NCBI GenBank assembly: GCA_009784935.1
Contig: WQXI01000025.1
Coordinates: 1-33,466, forward strand
Reading direction: 5' to 3'
DNA from: Treponema sp.
Lineage (GTDB): Bacteria > Spirochaetota > Spirochaetia > Treponematales > Breznakiellaceae
DNA: 33,466 bases
Of the stretch, positions 22,708 through 30,577 are shown piece by piece (position 1 is the first letter of the stretch; the number at the start of each line of letters is the position of its first letter). Under the pieces are notes generated by a model. It saw nothing but the letters and a program-made list of their open reading frames with translations, was not told where the DNA came from and did not search any database. The position numbers were made by a program, and so were the translations under genes.

Positions 22708-23517
22708 ATGCCGGAACATACAACCAGCGAAGCTGATGTTTCTATCGCAGAAAAAACAGAAGAAGAACTCTGGCAGCAATACCGGAAGAACCGGGATCCT
22801 GCGATAAGAGAAACATTTATTAAACAATATAACCCATTAGTAAAATATGTTGCCGGTAAAGTCGCTGTAGGAATGCCCAATAATGTTGAATTTGACGACC
22901 TTGTAGGTTACGGTGTCTTTGGACTCCTTGACGCTATCGATAAATATGATCCTGATAAAAATGTAAAATTTAAAACTTATGCTGTTACGCGTATTAGAGG
23001 CGCGATATTTGACGAACTGCGTTTGATCGACTTTGTTCCCCGCTCTGTTAGGCAGAAAACACGCGAGATAGAATCTACTATTTCTTCGTTAGAAGCCCAG
23101 TTAGGCAGAACCGCCTCGGATCAGGAAATTGCCAATGCCATGGGAATGAACGAAACCGAATACATGAAAACCATGCAGAAGATTTCCGGCACCAGTATAA
23201 TTTCGCTTAATGATTTATGGTATTCCGGCGATGACAACGATAAGGTTTCTATCGGCGACAGCATTGAATCTCCTTCCAGCCTTAACCCCGATGTAATGGT
23301 AGTAAACGAAGAAATAAGGCGCGTAATTGTCGAAGCTATAAACGAACTGCCGGACAAAGAAAAGAAAATTTTAGTTCTTTATTATTACGAAGATTTAACA
23401 TTAAAAGATATTGGACGTGTGTTGCAGGTAACAGAATCAAGAGTTTCCCAGCTTCATACCAAAGCAGTTCTTCATCTTAGGTCTAAATTGACGAATATTC
23501 GTAAAGGTATTGTATGA
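22708..23517 (+). CDS. fliA: Flagellar sigma factor, FliA/WhiG family (sigma-28)
   Basis: The product directs RNA polymerase to late flagellar promoters. From ATG 22708 it has 269 residues. Region 2 is clear (FDDLVGYGVFGLLDAIDKYDP, KFKTYAVTRIRGAIFDELR), region 3 (SSLEAQLGRTASDQEIANAMGM), and region 4 with the helix-turn-helix (LPDKEKKILVLYYYEDLTLKDIG, VTESRVSQLHTKAV). An in-frame TTG lies 6 bases earlier; the AGGAAAGG motif is better spaced for the ATG. Its stop codon lies inside the hairpin at 23514-23530. Confidence 0.95.
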   Translation: MPEHTTSEADVSIAEKTEEELWQQYRKNRDPAIRETFIKQYNPLVKYVAGKVAVGMPNNVEFDDLVGYGVFGLLDAIDKYDPDKNVKFKTYAVTRIRGAIFDELRLIDFVPRSVRQKTREIESTISSLEAQLGRTASDQEIANAMGMNETEYMKTMQKISGTSIISLNDLWYSGDDNDKVSIGDSIESPSSLNPDVMVVNEEIRRVIVEAINELPDKEKKILVLYYYEDLTLKDIGRVLQVTESRVSQLHTKAVLHLRSKLTNIRKGIV

Positions 23518-23564
23518 AACTTCGTTTCATTTTCGATCTAAATGTGCTGCCATTGGGCCGCACA
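23514..23564 (+). other. Two-hairpin intercistronic element before the FapA-like gene
   Basis: Hairpin 1 is ATGAAAC-TTC-GTTTCAT (23514-23530) and includes the fliA stop. Hairpin 2 is TGTGC-t-GCC-ATTG-GGC-c-GCACA (23543-23564). AGAGGATG follows as binding site. It matches 20882-20926 in design. Confidence 0.55.
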
Positions 23565-23580
23565 GTAAGAGGATGATAAC

Positions 23581-25542
23581 ATGATCGATTTTGCCCAGCT
23601 GCAGGAAATTGTAAAAAAGCAACTGGAAATTGATAGAGCAATAAGGTCTGTTGACGCTTCGGGTCCTACTCTGGAAGCGGCAGTAAACGAAGCCGCCGCT
23701 CTTTTAGATACTTCTATCAGAAAACTTGAATACGAAATAATAGAAAGAGGTTCTGCCGGTTTTATGGGAGCCGGAAAAAAAGACTGGTTAATACGCGCAT
23801 ACGAACGCATATCAACAAAGAAGAAAAAACAGGCAGAAGAACATCTTGATGATTTTGACACAGACAGCGAATTTGTTATTCAGGACAAAGACGGCGATGC
23901 ATACGTACAATGCTGGCATGACGGCGTTTATTTAAAAGTAACTCCTCCTGTAGGCAACGGAAGAAAAATATATTCGGCATATGCCTTGCAGGCGCTTCAT
24001 AACAGAAATGTAGAAAGTTTCGAAAACTCGATGGTAGAAAAAATAATAGAAGAAGCTGCCGGATTTTATATTAAAGTATCAGAATATAAACATAATCCAA
24101 TGAATGACAGTATGGCATCTATAGAAGTTGACGATGCCGAGATGAGAGTATTTGTTACAGTAATTCCTCCCGGAAACGGAGGCGCAGATTTAACAGTTGA
24201 AGCGTTCAAAAGTCTTCTTACGCAAAACAGAGTTTATCACGGAGTAAAAGAAGAATTTCTCATTGAGTTTGCAGACAGGCCTGTTTACAGGGAAAAAGTT
24301 GAAATAGCAGAAGGAACAAAACCGCAAAACGGAAAAGACGCATACATAGAATATAACTTTGAAATAGATCAGACAAAAATAAAACTTAAAGAAGGAACTA
24401 ACGGAAGGGTTAACTTTAAAGAACTTAATATTATTCAAAACGTAGTTCAAAACCAGCCTCTTGCAAAAAAGAAACCGCCGGAAGACGGCATTGACGGAAA
24501 AACAGTTACAGGAAAAATTCTTCCTGCAAGAGCGGGCAGTGATATTCCGCTTCCTGTAGGGACAAACGTGCATGTCGGCGATGACGGCGATACAATTATT
24601 GCAGACATTAACGGGCAGGTAATTCTTGCCGGCGGAAAAATCAGCGTAGAACCTGTACTAACGGTAGAAGGCGATGTTAACCTTAAGACAGGAAATATTA
24701 TATTCCTAGGAAACGTAATAATTACCGGCAATGTCGAAGACGGATTCTCTGTAAAAGCAGCGGGAAATATCGAAGTTAAAGGAACTGTTTCTAAAGCAGA
24801 GCTGGATGCAGAAGGCGATGTAATTATTTATCAGGGTGTAAACGGAAAAAGCGGCGGAAAAATACGCGCAGGCCGTTCGTTCTTCTCACGGTTTATAGAA
24901 AACGCAAATGTCGAAGTCGGAAATATGGTAGTTGTTACTGACGGTATTATTAATTCCAATGTAGATGCGCTTAAGAGCATTATCTGTCAGGGAAAGAGAG
25001 CCAATATAATGGGCGGGCGCCTCCGTGCAGGAGAAGAAATAAACGCGAAAGTTCTAGGCAATTCTACAAGCGGCACGGAAACAATATGCGAAGTAGGTTT
25101 TGATCCGCACAGCAAAATAGAACTCGAACGTCTAATGGAAATTAAATCAAACGCAGAAGATGAGCTTGACGGAATGAAGCTCGATTTACAGTCATTAATA
25201 AATACAAAGAAACAACGCAAGAGCCTGCCGGATGATAAAGAAGCATATCTGCAGGAATTAATGGAAAGAAGGCAGTTATTAACCGAAGAACTGGAAAAAG
25301 CTATAGAAGGGATTCAAAAAGTTCAGGAATACATGGGACAGATTCAAGTCCGCGGACGCGTTTCGGCATCTACAAAAGTATGGCCGGGAGTTAGAATTTG
25401 GATTAGAGACGTTAAAGAAGATGTACGGACAGAATACAAAGCAACGACTTTTATTCTGGAAAACGGACTTATAAGAGTAACAAAGTACGAAGAACCGGAT
25501 GAGCAGGCAAAGAAGGGACTTGATGGCTATAGCTCCAATTGA
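23581..25542 (+). CDS. FapA-family (DUF342) protein with Jag-like N-terminus
   Basis: The 653-residue cytoplasmic protein has an N-terminal Jag_N-like part (about 25-75, with LEAAVNEAAALLDTSIRKLEYEIIERGSAGF-type sequence ending in GAGKKDW). Then comes the FapA region (about 240-520) of regular beta repeats (VEGDVNLKTGNIIFLGNV, VEDGFSVKAAGNIEVKGTV, GKIRAGRSFFSRFIENANVEVG), and a coiled coil (about 525-590). FapA proteins are linked to surface and flagellar control, for example polar targeting in Vibrio; the biochemical role is unsettled. It follows the sigma gene by 63 bp. Confidence 0.88.
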   Translation: MIDFAQLQEIVKKQLEIDRAIRSVDASGPTLEAAVNEAAALLDTSIRKLEYEIIERGSAGFMGAGKKDWLIRAYERISTKKKKQAEEHLDDFDTDSEFVIQDKDGDAYVQCWHDGVYLKVTPPVGNGRKIYSAYALQALHNRNVESFENSMVEKIIEEAAGFYIKVSEYKHNPMNDSMASIEVDDAEMRVFVTVIPPGNGGADLTVEAFKSLLTQNRVYHGVKEEFLIEFADRPVYREKVEIAEGTKPQNGKDAYIEYNFEIDQTKIKLKEGTNGRVNFKELNIIQNVVQNQPLAKKKPPEDGIDGKTVTGKILPARAGSDIPLPVGTNVHVGDDGDTIIADINGQVILAGGKISVEPVLTVEGDVNLKTGNIIFLGNVIITGNVEDGFSVKAAGNIEVKGTVSKAELDAEGDVIIYQGVNGKSGGKIRAGRSFFSRFIENANVEVGNMVVVTDGIINSNVDALKSIICQGKRANIMGGRLRAGEEINAKVLGNSTSGTETICEVGFDPHSKIELERLMEIKSNAEDELDGMKLDLQSLINTKKQRKSLPDDKEAYLQELMERRQLLTEELEKAIEGIQKVQEYMGQIQVRGRVSASTKVWPGVRIWIRDVKEDVRTEYKATTFILENGLIRVTKYEEPDEQAKKGLDGYSSN

Positions 25543-25846
25543 TCTTCAGACAATGTTTTCTCAGGTTGATAAAGTCGGCAAAACACAAGCCGCGCAGAAA
25601 GAAGGGCAGGCTCTTCAGCAGGCGATTCAGGGCGCGCATATGCAGAGAAAAGCAGAAGAGCAGATCAGGCAGGTAAACGAAGCGCAAAATACCGGAGATG
25701 GGACTGATAAAGTTAATGATCGGGGACAAAGGCAAAACAGCGGCTCAAAAAACGAACGAGAAAAAAAAGACCAAGAAAAAGAAGAAAAAAAACTATCCGT
25801 ATTGCGTGATCCTTCTTTAGGCAATAAAATTGATATAAGTCTTTAA
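25523..25846 (+). CDS. Small charged protein of the flagellar operon
   Basis: The 107-residue product (MAIAPIDLQTMFSQVDKVGK...) has an N-terminal helix motif and a very charged Lys/Glu/Gln-rich tail, with no membrane segment. The ATG at 25523 lies 20 bp inside the FapA-like gene and has AAGAAGGG upstream; an earlier in-frame ATG at 25499 is less likely. The family is unknown to me, but position and translational coupling suggest a role with its neighbours. Confidence 0.7.
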   Translation: MAIAPIDLQTMFSQVDKVGKTQAAQKEGQALQQAIQGAHMQRKAEEQIRQVNEAQNTGDGTDKVNDRGQRQNSGSKNEREKKDQEKEEKKLSVLRDPSLGNKIDISL

Positions 25847-25855
25847 GAGAAGTCC

Positions 25856-26509
25856 ATGAACATTATTCAAATTGTTTCTATTGTTTGCTTTGCTCTTTGT
25901 TTTATAATGTTTTTTTATTTAAAATGGTTTGTTAAAAAACGCACTTCTTTTTCCGGGCTGGAAGAACGCCAGTCAGAGCTTGCAAAGCTAATCGCAGAGA
26001 TTGACAGAATAACGGACAGAGACTCGCAGCTTGTAGAAGACAGGGTAAATAAACTAAAAACAATTTTAAATGATGTAGACAGGCGTATTGCTGTTCTAGA
26101 AAAAGATATAGAAGAATTAAATGAATTATCAAAAAATAAAAAAAATAATAATGTAAAAGAAAGCGAAACATCATTGTACACAAGCCTTGGACGCGGTATC
26201 CGCGCGGCTTTAAAAACACCTGAACAAGCTGAGCTGGATCTGGTACAGAATGAACTGCAAAAGAATGAACTGCTTACAGCAGAACAGCCTCCAATAGCGC
26301 AGCCTTTGCCTCAGCCGACAAAACCGCAAACAGCGCCGAATCCGGCGCCTCAGCCTCCGCAAGAGCAGCGGGCGCCTTCTAAAAAGCAAATTCGCACTCA
26401 TATAGATCTTCTGGTAAACGAAGGGGTTTCGGCTCAGGAAATTGCAAATCGTTTAAATATAAGTATTGCAGAAGTTAATTTGGCGATGAATCTCCGCCGC
26501 GGAAAGTAA
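25856..26509 (+). CDS. SwrB-like membrane-anchored coiled-coil protein
   Basis: The 217-residue protein has one N-terminal membrane helix (about 4-22), a coiled coil (about 35-100), a Pro/Gln-rich linker (about 140-170), and a C-terminal helix-turn-helix-like motif (HIDLLVNEGVSAQEIANRLNISIAEVNLAMNLRRG). This plan matches Bacillus subtilis SwrB (YlxL), which promotes assembly of the flagellar C-ring and lies downstream of sigD there. Here it lies downstream of fliA as well. Homology is inferred from layout, not alignment. Confidence 0.65.
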   Translation: MNIIQIVSIVCFALCFIMFFYLKWFVKKRTSFSGLEERQSELAKLIAEIDRITDRDSQLVEDRVNKLKTILNDVDRRIAVLEKDIEELNELSKNKKNNNVKESETSLYTSLGRGIRAALKTPEQAELDLVQNELQKNELLTAEQPPIAQPLPQPTKPQTAPNPAPQPPQEQRAPSKKQIRTHIDLLVNEGVSAQEIANRLNISIAEVNLAMNLRRGK

Positions 26510-26561
26510 AATACAAAATAACCTATTGAAATCTTTTACCTAATAATGCAGACTTTAATTA

Positions 26562-27818
26562 ATGAATAAAAAAAGATTCCTGATTTTAATAACATTGCTT
26601 CTCTTGAGCCTTACTTGCGCTTTTGCTGACGAAGAAAATATAACTGTTAAAATAGCTGTAGTAGGACCGGGAGACGAACTTTATTTTTGGTGGGGGCATA
26701 TCGCCCTCATTATAGAAGATTTAGATACCGATCAGAGCTTCTTCTTTGATTACGGAGTTTTTGATTTTTCGCAGGATAACTTTTTTTATAATTTCGCGTT
26801 TGGGAGACTGCTGTACAGCTGCGCTGTTTCGTTTACACCGTGGAATATCGAAATCTACAAACATACAAACCGCAGTTTAGTTATATATACGCTTGATCTT
26901 CCGCCTAATACAAAGAAACTAGTCAGAGATTTTGCAATAATTAATGTCCTTCCAGAAAACAGAGATTATTTTTATCACCATTTTAATGATAATTGCTCTA
27001 CAAGAATAAGGGACATTATCAACCTTGCGACAGATGGCCAGTTCGAAGAAATGGCTAGAGCCCAAAAAAGCCAATTTACGCTGAGGGAACATGTAAGCCG
27101 TCATTCTTGGTTTTCCCCTGCCGCGGACTGGTTTTTAAGTTTTTTATTGGGAAAGGAAATTGATAAGCCAATTACTGTTTGGGAGGGAATGTTTCTTCCG
27201 TCAGAAGTCGGCAGGTATATAGAAGATTTTTATTATACAGACGAAAATAACGAAAGGCACAAACTAGTGTCTTCTATAGATACGGTTTTAACAGCTAAGA
27301 ACCGCCCGGAAGTACTGGAAAAACCGCGCAGTCAATGGCATATAAAATTCATATTCAGTCTTATATTGTCAATGATTTTTATTTTGTTTTTCTTTCTATA
27401 CAAAAAGAAAGATATAAGAGCGGGCAGGGTTTTGGCAGGTATAAGTATAAGTCTTTGCGGGCTTTTCTTTGGTTCTGCTGGGCTTCTTCTTTACTTTATG
27501 AGTCTTTTTACAAATCATGACTATACCTACTATAATATGAATATGTTTTTTATAACGCCTTTGCTTTTAGCGGCAGTTCCGCTGGGAATTCTTTATGCAG
27601 CAGCAAAAAAACCTCAAAAAGCGGCTAAATACGATAAAATAATTAGAATTATTTGGTTAATTTCGGCAGTTGGGGTTATTATTTCTATGATTTTGAATAT
27701 TTTACCTTCTTTTTATCAGGATAATCTTACGAGTCAGCTATTAGTGCTTCCAATTGCCCTAGTTTTTGCATTTCAGCCTGTAGAATTCAAAAAATGGGGG
27801 CTAAATGGCAGAAAGTAA
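26562..27818 (+). CDS. Lnb-like (DUF4105) membrane protein
   Basis: The 418-residue protein has a signal peptide (1-22), an exported domain (about 25-200), and five or so membrane helices in the C-terminal half (about 255-410). The exported domain has WWGHIAL with His46 and FNDNCSTR with Cys145, the Cys/His pair of the DUF4105 family; Lnb, a lipoprotein N-acyl transferase of Gram-positives, contains this domain. The actual reaction here is not known. No strong binding site is seen. It is read after the SwrB-like gene with a 52-bp gap. Confidence 0.78.
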   Translation: MNKKRFLILITLLLLSLTCAFADEENITVKIAVVGPGDELYFWWGHIALIIEDLDTDQSFFFDYGVFDFSQDNFFYNFAFGRLLYSCAVSFTPWNIEIYKHTNRSLVIYTLDLPPNTKKLVRDFAIINVLPENRDYFYHHFNDNCSTRIRDIINLATDGQFEEMARAQKSQFTLREHVSRHSWFSPAADWFLSFLLGKEIDKPITVWEGMFLPSEVGRYIEDFYYTDENNERHKLVSSIDTVLTAKNRPEVLEKPRSQWHIKFIFSLILSMIFILFFFLYKKKDIRAGRVLAGISISLCGLFFGSAGLLLYFMSLFTNHDYTYYNMNMFFITPLLLAAVPLGILYAAAKKPQKAAKYDKIIRIIWLISAVGVIISMILNILPSFYQDNLTSQLLVLPIALVFAFQPVEFKKWGLNGRK

Positions 27819-28056
27819 TGACTGGCGGGAAGCAAAATACAAAGAAATATTCGAACAGGAGATAAGGGGCATTAACCGCCGCCTAAAATCCGATCCTGAG
27901 TGTAAAATCGATGATTTAAAAGGTATCCTTAATAACCTCTATATACTGGAAGGAGCCGATCATGACGGGCGGGGTACGCTTCAGGATACGGTTCTTTCGG
28001 CCACAATTGCCGCTTACGAACAGATAATTTCTGATTTACAGGCAGAAGCAAAATAA
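27805..28056 (+). CDS. Small conserved-looking hypothetical protein
   Basis: The 83-residue product is charged and mostly helical (REAKYKEIFEQEIRGINRRL, IDDLKGILNNLYILEG, TLQDTVLSATIAAYEQII). It has no membrane segment and no known motif. It starts 14 bp inside the preceding gene, so translation is coupled, and it is the last gene before the strong terminator at 28144. Confidence 0.72.
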   Translation: MAESNDWREAKYKEIFEQEIRGINRRLKSDPECKIDDLKGILNNLYILEGADHDGRGTLQDTVLSATIAAYEQIISDLQAEAK

Positions 28057-28143
28057 TCTAATTTCTTTGTAACTATTTACAGCTAGTATGGTTGTATAGT
28101 CAGCAAACTAGTGTGATTACATGTTCCTCCTATTTCTCCTTTT

Positions 28144-28177
28144 CCCCGGAGTTACTCCTTTCTCCGGGGTTTTTTTT
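28144..28177 (+). terminator. Intrinsic terminator at the end of the flagellar operon
   Basis: CCCCGGAG (28144-28151) pairs with CTCCGGGG (28162-28169), followed by eight T. Confidence 0.93.
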
Positions 28178-28186
28178 GTTTATGGG

Positions 28187-28215
28187 TTGACTTTTTTTCA
28201 TAAATTTGCTACCTT
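28187..28215 (+). promoter_or_regulatory. Promoter of tRNA-Asn
   Basis: TTGACT (28187-28192), 17 bases, TACCTT (28210-28215); the tRNA begins 11 bases later. Confidence 0.6.
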
Positions 28216-28225
28216 CTCTTTAGTA

Positions 28226-28298
28226 TCCCTGGTAGCTCAGCTGGCAGAGCAAGTGGCTGTTAACCACTGGGTCCGTGGTTCGAATCCGCGCTAGGGAG
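28226..28298 (+). tRNA. tRNA-Asn (GTT)
   Basis: All arms fold: acceptor TCCCTGG/CTAGGGA, D arm GCTC...GAGC, anticodon arm AGTGG-CTGTTAA-CCACT with anticodon GTT, five-base variable loop, T arm CGTGG-TTCGAAT-CCGCG, discriminator G. CCA is not encoded. The T arm half TTCGAATCCGC has a perfect inverted copy at 28345-28355 in the trailer. Confidence 0.97.
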
Positions 28299-28455
28299 AA
28301 AATTGCAGAAAGTACTTCGTGCTTTCTGCAAATTTATGTCTTCTGCGGATTCGAAACTTTTTTGCGTGCCCGAAAGAGCCAAAGGCTCTGAAGGGTAAAT
28401 CAGCAGGAGGCTGATTTAGTAAAAAAGGCGGTCTGGAATGAGGCAACAGGGAAGT
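28299..28455 (+). other. Hairpin-rich trailer of tRNA-Asn
   Basis: No gene is present. Successive hairpins are GCAGAAAG...CTTTCTGC (28305-28329), GAGCC-AAA-GGCTC (28376-28388), AAATCAGC-AGGAG-GCTGATTT (28397-28417) and GGCAAC-AGGGAA-GTTGCC (28442-28459). GCGGATTCGAA at 28345-28355 is complementary to the tRNA and followed by a T6 run at 28358-28363, so it could act as a terminator by pairing with the T arm. Confidence 0.5.
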
Positions 28456-28518
28456 TGCCGAATGTAAGACGAATCCGCGCTAGGGAGTAAAAACAGCACC
28501 ACGTTAAGTGGTGCGGAT
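28456..28518 (+). repeat. 63-bp direct repeat with tRNA-Asn 3' end, copy 1
   Basis: It contains CGAATCCGCGCTAGGGAG, the last 18 bases of tRNA-Asn, followed by a hairpin GCACCAC-GTTAA-GTGGTGC. It is identical over 63 bp to 28617-28679. The stretch between the copies holds other inverted words (CAATCTAC/GTAGATTG, AGGCT/AGCCT) and no gene. Confidence 0.9.
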
Positions 28519-28616
28519 GAAACAATCTACACGCTCCGGCGCAGATAAAAGTAGATTGGATGATTGGTGCGTGAAGGCTTTAGCCTGAGCAGCGCGCCGC
28601 GGTGTTTTATGACTTC

Positions 28617-28679
28617 TGCCGAATGTAAGACGAATCCGCGCTAGGGAGTAAAAACAGCACCACGTTAAGTGGTGCGGAT
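28617..28679 (+). repeat. 63-bp direct repeat with tRNA-Asn 3' end, copy 2
   Basis: Perfect copy of 28456-28518, 161 bp downstream. Duplicated tRNA 3' ends are typical attachment-site scars of tRNA-targeting elements. Confidence 0.9.
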
Positions 28680-28684
28680 TTGAT

Positions 28685-28712
28685 AAAACCGCCTTTTTGG
28701 CGGTTTTGTTTT
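28685..28712 (+). terminator. Hairpin terminator just before the next gene
   Basis: AAAACCGCC-TTTTT-GGCGGTTTT followed by GTTTTC. It ends 17 bases before the ATG at 28724, so that gene needs a promoter within or behind it, or read-through. Confidence 0.6.
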
Positions 28713-28723
28713 CTGGAGTAAAA

Positions 28724-29323
28724 ATGAGAAAGAAAAGCCTTTTATTCATTTTTTTTGCTCTCTTTTTATCGTTCAATTTAGCCGCATTCGATAACCTTGA
28801 TTTAAAATGGAATGCCGGATTTTTGGGTTTTGGAATGAATGGTCATGAAGAAAGAACTCCCAGATTTATATACTTTGATATTTTAAACATCGGCATAGAA
28901 GAAAGAAGCACAGGAATCGGATTTGAAGCTACACCTGCAAGATATTGGAATTATTTTATTTATGAAGACGGCAAAGAATTATCATTTACAAGCTGGAGTT
29001 TTGCAAATTTAAAATTATACTGGAATGTTATTGATGTAGGTATGTTTAACGAAGAAGTTAGATTATACTTAGGACCGTTTGCCAGCATAAATTATATTTT
29101 CTATAATTCTCAAGAGGATATATTTAAATGGAATGAATATGTTTTTACCGCAGGAGCGCATTTTGGGTTAGCGTATTTTTATTCGGAAGGGCGGTTCTAT
29201 AATCTTTTAGGAGCAGAATTGGGGTATAGAATTGTTAACGGAGAAAATGCTTTTTATTTAAATGTAAAAATTGATATTGGCGTATATGTGCTTTTCTTTA
29301 TTGCTTCATTAGCACAAAAGTGA
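28724..29323 (+). CDS. Exported protein, possible small outer-membrane barrel
   Basis: From ATG 28724 (TGGAG upstream) the product has 199 residues. A signal peptide (1-21, ending LAA) is followed by alternating polar/aromatic strands (LDLKWNAGFLGFGMNG, RYWNYFIYEDG, LRLYLGPFASINYIFYN, HFGLAYFYSEG, LLGAELGYRIVNG, FYLNVKIDIGVYV), which is the look of a beta-barrel. The family is not recognised. A start 27 bases earlier overlaps the terminator hairpin and is unlikely. Confidence 0.72.
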   Translation: MRKKSLLFIFFALFLSFNLAAFDNLDLKWNAGFLGFGMNGHEERTPRFIYFDILNIGIEERSTGIGFEATPARYWNYFIYEDGKELSFTSWSFANLKLYWNVIDVGMFNEEVRLYLGPFASINYIFYNSQEDIFKWNEYVFTAGAHFGLAYFYSEGRFYNLLGAELGYRIVNGENAFYLNVKIDIGVYVLFFIASLAQK

Positions 29324-29355
29324 TACAATAAAATATAAATAAAACGGAGGTTTTT

Positions 29356-29820
29356 ATGAAGAAAAAAATAATTTGTTTATTCGTAGTTCTTACGCTTGCA
29401 GGGCTCAATTGCCTTAGCGCTCAAATGACCAAAGCGCAGTTACAGAACATGTATGTAACCTATCTTAGAGCTCAAGGGTACTCGCCTTCGGTTGACTCAG
29501 ACGGGGATGTAAACTTTACCGCTCATGGTCAGAGATTCTATATTGATGTAATGGAAGATGACTTGCAGTCTTTTAGAATTGTACTAACAAACTTTATTGA
29601 TATTGGACCTGCTTCTAACAGGTTAAGAGCGCTGGAAGCCGCCGGTTTAGAAATCAATACAACAAAAACAATCAGATTTATTATTGCCTCTAACAACAGA
29701 ATTGCAATTGATTCATTTATTTTTGTTGGAAGACCTCAGGACTTTGAGCTCCATCTTAACAGGATGGTAAATAACATCATTACTGCAAGGACTGATTTTC
29801 TCGCAAGACTCGGAAGATAG
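29356..29820 (+). CDS. Exported protein with YbjN-like pattern
   Basis: The 154-residue product has a signal peptide (1-22, LSAQ) and a small alpha/beta domain: a helix LQNMYVTYLRAQGYSPSVD, strands DVNFTAHGQRFYIDVM and FRIVLTNF, a helix, and strands IRFIIASNNRIAIDSFIFV. This order is like YbjN or type III secretion chaperone folds, by inference only. GGAGG precedes the ATG. A terminator follows. Confidence 0.72.
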   Translation: MKKKIICLFVVLTLAGLNCLSAQMTKAQLQNMYVTYLRAQGYSPSVDSDGDVNFTAHGQRFYIDVMEDDLQSFRIVLTNFIDIGPASNRLRALEAAGLEINTTKTIRFIIASNNRIAIDSFIFVGRPQDFELHLNRMVNNIITARTDFLARLGR

Positions 29821-29849
29821 TTTTTTTGATTAATAAATTGCTTAATAAG

Positions 29850-29885
29850 ACAGCCGGATGTTGAAAAACAACCGGCTGTTTTTTT
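29850..29885. terminator. Terminator between convergent genes
   Basis: ACAGCCGG (29850-29857) pairs with CCGGCTGT (29872-29879), with inner TGTT/AACA; seven T follow on the plus strand. It could also serve the minus-strand gene ending at 29889. Confidence 0.85.
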
Positions 29886-29888
29886 GTA

Positions 29889-30434
29889 CTAAGCGCCAAA
29901 ATGCCGTTTTAAAAGCCCTTTAAAGCCTGCACAGTGGCGAGCTTCGTCGCGTGCCATTTCGTGAACAGAGTCGTGAATGGCATCGTAGCCTTTTTCTTTT
30001 GCGCGTTTTGCAATGTCTGTTTTGCCTGCGCAAGCGCCGTGTTCTGCTTCTGCGCGAAGCTCAAGGTTTTTCTTTGTGCTGTTTGTTATTACTTCGCCTA
30101 AAAGTTCTGCAAAAAGCGCCGCATGGTCAGCTTCTTCATAAGCATAGCGTTTAAAGGCTTCAGAGATTTCCGGATAACCTTCGCGTTCTGCAACTCTTGC
30201 CATAGCCAAATACATGCCGACTTCGCAGCATTCGCCGTTAAAGTGCGCCTGTAAATCTTTTACAATATCAGCGTCTACGCCCTTTGCAACGCCTACAATG
30301 TGCTCAGAAGCATATCCGCCGTCAGCCGCTTGTACGCTGAACTTTGAACCGGGAGCCTTACACTGAGGACACGCGTCTGGAGCATTATCGCCTGTGTGAA
30401 CATAACCGCAAACTGAACATACCCATTTTTTCAT
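29889..30434 (-). CDS. Reverse rubrerythrin (NADH peroxidase type)
   Basis: Reverse rubrerythrins reduce hydrogen peroxide in anaerobes, with electrons passing through rubredoxin to a diiron site. The 181-residue protein has the rubredoxin domain first (Cys6, Cys9, Cys22, Cys25) and then the ferritin-like diiron domain with EEADH (100-104) and DEARH (163-167). This order defines the reverse type. AAAAGGAAGG precedes the ATG. The promoter region holds TTGATATAATCAA, an inverted repeat over a TATAAT -10 box, which would suit a peroxide-responsive repressor. The gene fits an anaerobic host-associated spirochete. Confidence 0.93.
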   Translation of the reverse strand: MKKWVCSVCGYVHTGDNAPDACPQCKAPGSKFSVQAADGGYASEHIVGVAKGVDADIVKDLQAHFNGECCEVGMYLAMARVAEREGYPEISEAFKRYAYEEADHAALFAELLGEVITNSTKKNLELRAEAEHGACAGKTDIAKRAKEKGYDAIHDSVHEMARDEARHCAGFKGLLKRHFGA

Positions 30435-30542
30435 ATCAAACCTTCCTTTTAAATTGATTTATTTTGATTATATCAATATTTGAATATTCTACTATGTATT
30501 AAATTAATGGAAAAGAGGTTTTTTCACCCTGTTTTAATAGTA

Positions 30543-30571
30543 TTGCTTCATTTTGGTAAGCCTGTTAAACT
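30543..30571 (+). promoter_or_regulatory. Promoter of the activase gene, nearly leaderless
   Basis: TTGCTT (30543-30548), 17 bases, TAAACT (30566-30571). The ATG at 30578 would then be at or near the transcript start, which agrees with the absence of a Shine-Dalgarno site. Confidence 0.5.
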
Positions 30572-30577
30572 ACTCAA

